6,036 nucleotides of DNA from Chloroflexota bacterium (lineage in GTDB: Bacteria > Chloroflexota > Limnocylindria > Limnocylindrales > CSP1-4). The stretch covers positions 1 to 6,036 of the forward strand of contig JACCYW010000132.1 of NCBI GenBank assembly GCA_013696275.1, in the 5' to 3' direction. The notes below the pieces were generated by a model. It was given only the letters and a program-made list of their open reading frames with translations, was not told where the DNA came from and ran no database searches. The position numbers were made by a program, and so were the translations under genes. Every line of letters starts with the position of its first letter. Within the stretch, counting starts at the first letter, position 1. Shown in pieces: positions 5,012-6,036 of this stretch.

Positions 5012-5811
5012 GCATCCACCAGGCCGTTACCGAGAGCATCCGCTTCGACACCCCGCTGCTCAGCCAGCCAGTCGGCCGTGACGGCCACCCAGAGCGGCTC
5101 GTTGCGGCGTCTCGGTGCGCCGGGCGGCGAAAGGTACGGTGAGTCGGTCTCGACGAGCAACCTATCGGCCGGCACTAACCGGGCCACTACCGCGCTCGAC
5201 TCTTCGCCGCGGCGGAAGACCAGGCCGCTGAAACTTATGGCCAGGCCAAGCTCGAGCGCCCGTTCTGCGTAGTCGACCGGTCCGGAGAACGAGTGGAGGA
5301 CCCCGGCCGGGCGGCCTGCCGCCTCCACCTCGCGAAGCAGGTCGTCCTGGGCATCGCGCTGGCCGGGTTTGGACCGGCAGTGGAGGATGACCGGTTTGTC
5401 CAACGCCGATCCAAGCAGCAGATGGCGGCGGAGGTTGACCAACTGCACCTCGCGGGACGAGAAGGCCCGGTCATAGTCGAGGCCGGTCTCACCCACGGCC
5501 ACCACTTCTGGACGACTGGCGAGATCCGAGATGGCTATCCAAGTGGATCCGTCGACCTGGACGGCTTGGTGCGGATGTACCCCGGCTGACGCGTGGACTT
5601 GCTGGCGCTGCGCGAGCGAGATCGAGCCTTGGGACGAAACGAGATCCCAGCCGGGCGACAACACCCGTTCGACGCCTTTCTGGCGAGCCGCGGCCAGCAC
5701 GTCCTCTACGTCATGCGCGAAGGCATCCGCCTGAAGATGGGCGTGCGAGTCGATCAGGCGGACGGCGGCGTTCGGTCGGTTCAGCCCTGGCCCTGGGATG
5801 TGTCCTGCCAC
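4948..5811 (-). CDS. tatD: TatD-family metal-dependent hydrolase (putative DNase)
   Basis: The 287-residue TIM-barrel amidohydrolase-superfamily protein keeps all metal ligands of the TatD family: HxH in DSHAHL (His23, His25), Glu108 in VGETGLDYDR, His144 in KPVILHCR, His173 in VLHSFSG and Asp223 in ETDSPYLSP, plus the RRNEP signature (234-238). TatD proteins are two-metal 3'-5' exonucleases implicated in DNA repair or oxidative damage; the exact substrate here is inferred. The start is GTG at 5811, the only conventional start between an in-frame stop at 5830-5832 and the HxH motif; it leaves about 18 extra residues before VRLIDSHAHL. The start overlaps the end of the VOC gene by 31 nt, suggesting translational coupling. 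Its last 64 nt overlap the opposite-strand thioesterase gene. Confidence 0.95.
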   Translation of the reverse strand: MAGHIPGPGLNRPNAAVRLIDSHAHLQADAFAHDVEDVLAAARQKGVERVLSPGWDLVSSQGSISLAQRQQVHASAGVHPHQAVQVDGSTWIAISDLASRPEVVAVGETGLDYDRAFSSREVQLVNLRRHLLLGSALDKPVILHCRSKPGQRDAQDDLLREVEAAGRPAGVLHSFSGPVDYAERALELGLAISFSGLVFRRGEESSAVVARLVPADRLLVETDSPYLSPPGAPRRRNEPLWVAVTADWLAEQRGVEADALGNGLVDAYDGLFKAARNRSLPSEPAKR

Positions 5812-6036
5812 AGGCCGATCTCGCCGCCCTCAGTGTCGCGGACGACGGCGTAGAAACCCATGCCCGCCGCCTCCATCTTGGGCTCGACCACATCGCCGCC
5901 GAGGCCGGGGACCTTGGCCAGGGCATCGTCGATGGAGTCGACGCTCACGTACTGGCGCATCGTCTGGCCTGACATGACCCCTCGCTGGCCGATCGCTCCG
6001 CCCGACTCTCCGGGGCCGGACCGGAACATGTAGTAG
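5781..6036 (-). CDS. VOC (glyoxalase/bleomycin resistance fold) protein, C-terminal part; start lies beyond window
   Basis: The final 84 residues of a vicinal-oxygen-chelate fold protein are visible, ending with TGA at 5781-5783. The reading frame continues open to the right edge as YYMFRSGPGESGG. An ATG at 6027-6029 is internal, because the YYMF-type strand and following Gly-rich loop are normally in the middle of VOC proteins of about 120-130 residues. Further features are QYVSVDSIDDALAKV (a strand plus helix), GGDVVEPKMEAAGMGFYAVVRDTEGGEIGLWQ, and a likely metal-ligand or structural Glu in GGEIGLWQ. Substrate cannot be predicted; VOC proteins range from lyases and dioxygenases to antibiotic-binding proteins. 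The gene overlaps tatD by 31 nt and probably shares its transcript. Confidence 0.85.
   Translation of the reverse strand, partial: YYMFRSGPGESGGAIGQRGVMSGQTMRQYVSVDSIDDALAKVPGLGGDVVEPKMEAAGMGFYAVVRDTEGGEIGLWQDTSQGQG

Overview
This is a GC-rich bacterial window holding an ordinary chromosomal neighbourhood built around a CIRCE/HrcA-type groES-groEL operon. The CIRCE operator, single-copy-style groESL, GTG and TTG start codons, high GC and a Gly/His-rich GroEL tail would fit a Chloroflexota-like or other high-GC Gram-positive-type lineage. That assignment is inference from general appearance, not a phylogenetic result.

Layout. Positions 1-1187 (minus) hold the N-terminal 395 residues of a secreted protein: signal peptide, a PPC-like beta-sandwich, then a BNR/Asp-box propeller that continues past the left edge. 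It is preceded by a good sigma70-type promoter with an extended -10 (1350-1377) and a leader of about 155 nt. Positions 1188-2041 carry no confident gene. They hold that promoter, several inverted repeats (1248-1261, 1470-1481, 1520-1753), a possible 35-aa membrane microprotein (1785-1892, minus) and the tandem-hairpin terminator of groEL (1964-2019). Positions 2042-4038 (minus) hold groEL and, upstream of it, groES. Positions 4130-4187 hold the CIRCE operator and its promoter.

Divergently from groES, 4271-5011 (plus) encodes a double-hotdog acyl-ACP-thioesterase-like protein. Its 3' end overlaps by 64 nt, tail to tail, a minus-strand TatD-family metal-dependent hydrolase (4948-5811). The TatD gene in turn overlaps by 31 nt the 3' end of a VOC/glyoxalase-fold gene (5781-6036) that enters from the right edge.

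How they work together: GroES and GroEL form the folding chamber and are co-transcribed under predicted HrcA heat-shock repression. The VOC and tatD genes look translationally coupled. The thioesterase and the secreted propeller protein have no obvious functional tie to the chaperonins. I see no defence system, CRISPR array, transposase, tRNA or rRNA, and no convincing undescribed system. The least explained stretch is the repeat-rich gap at about 1248-1892.
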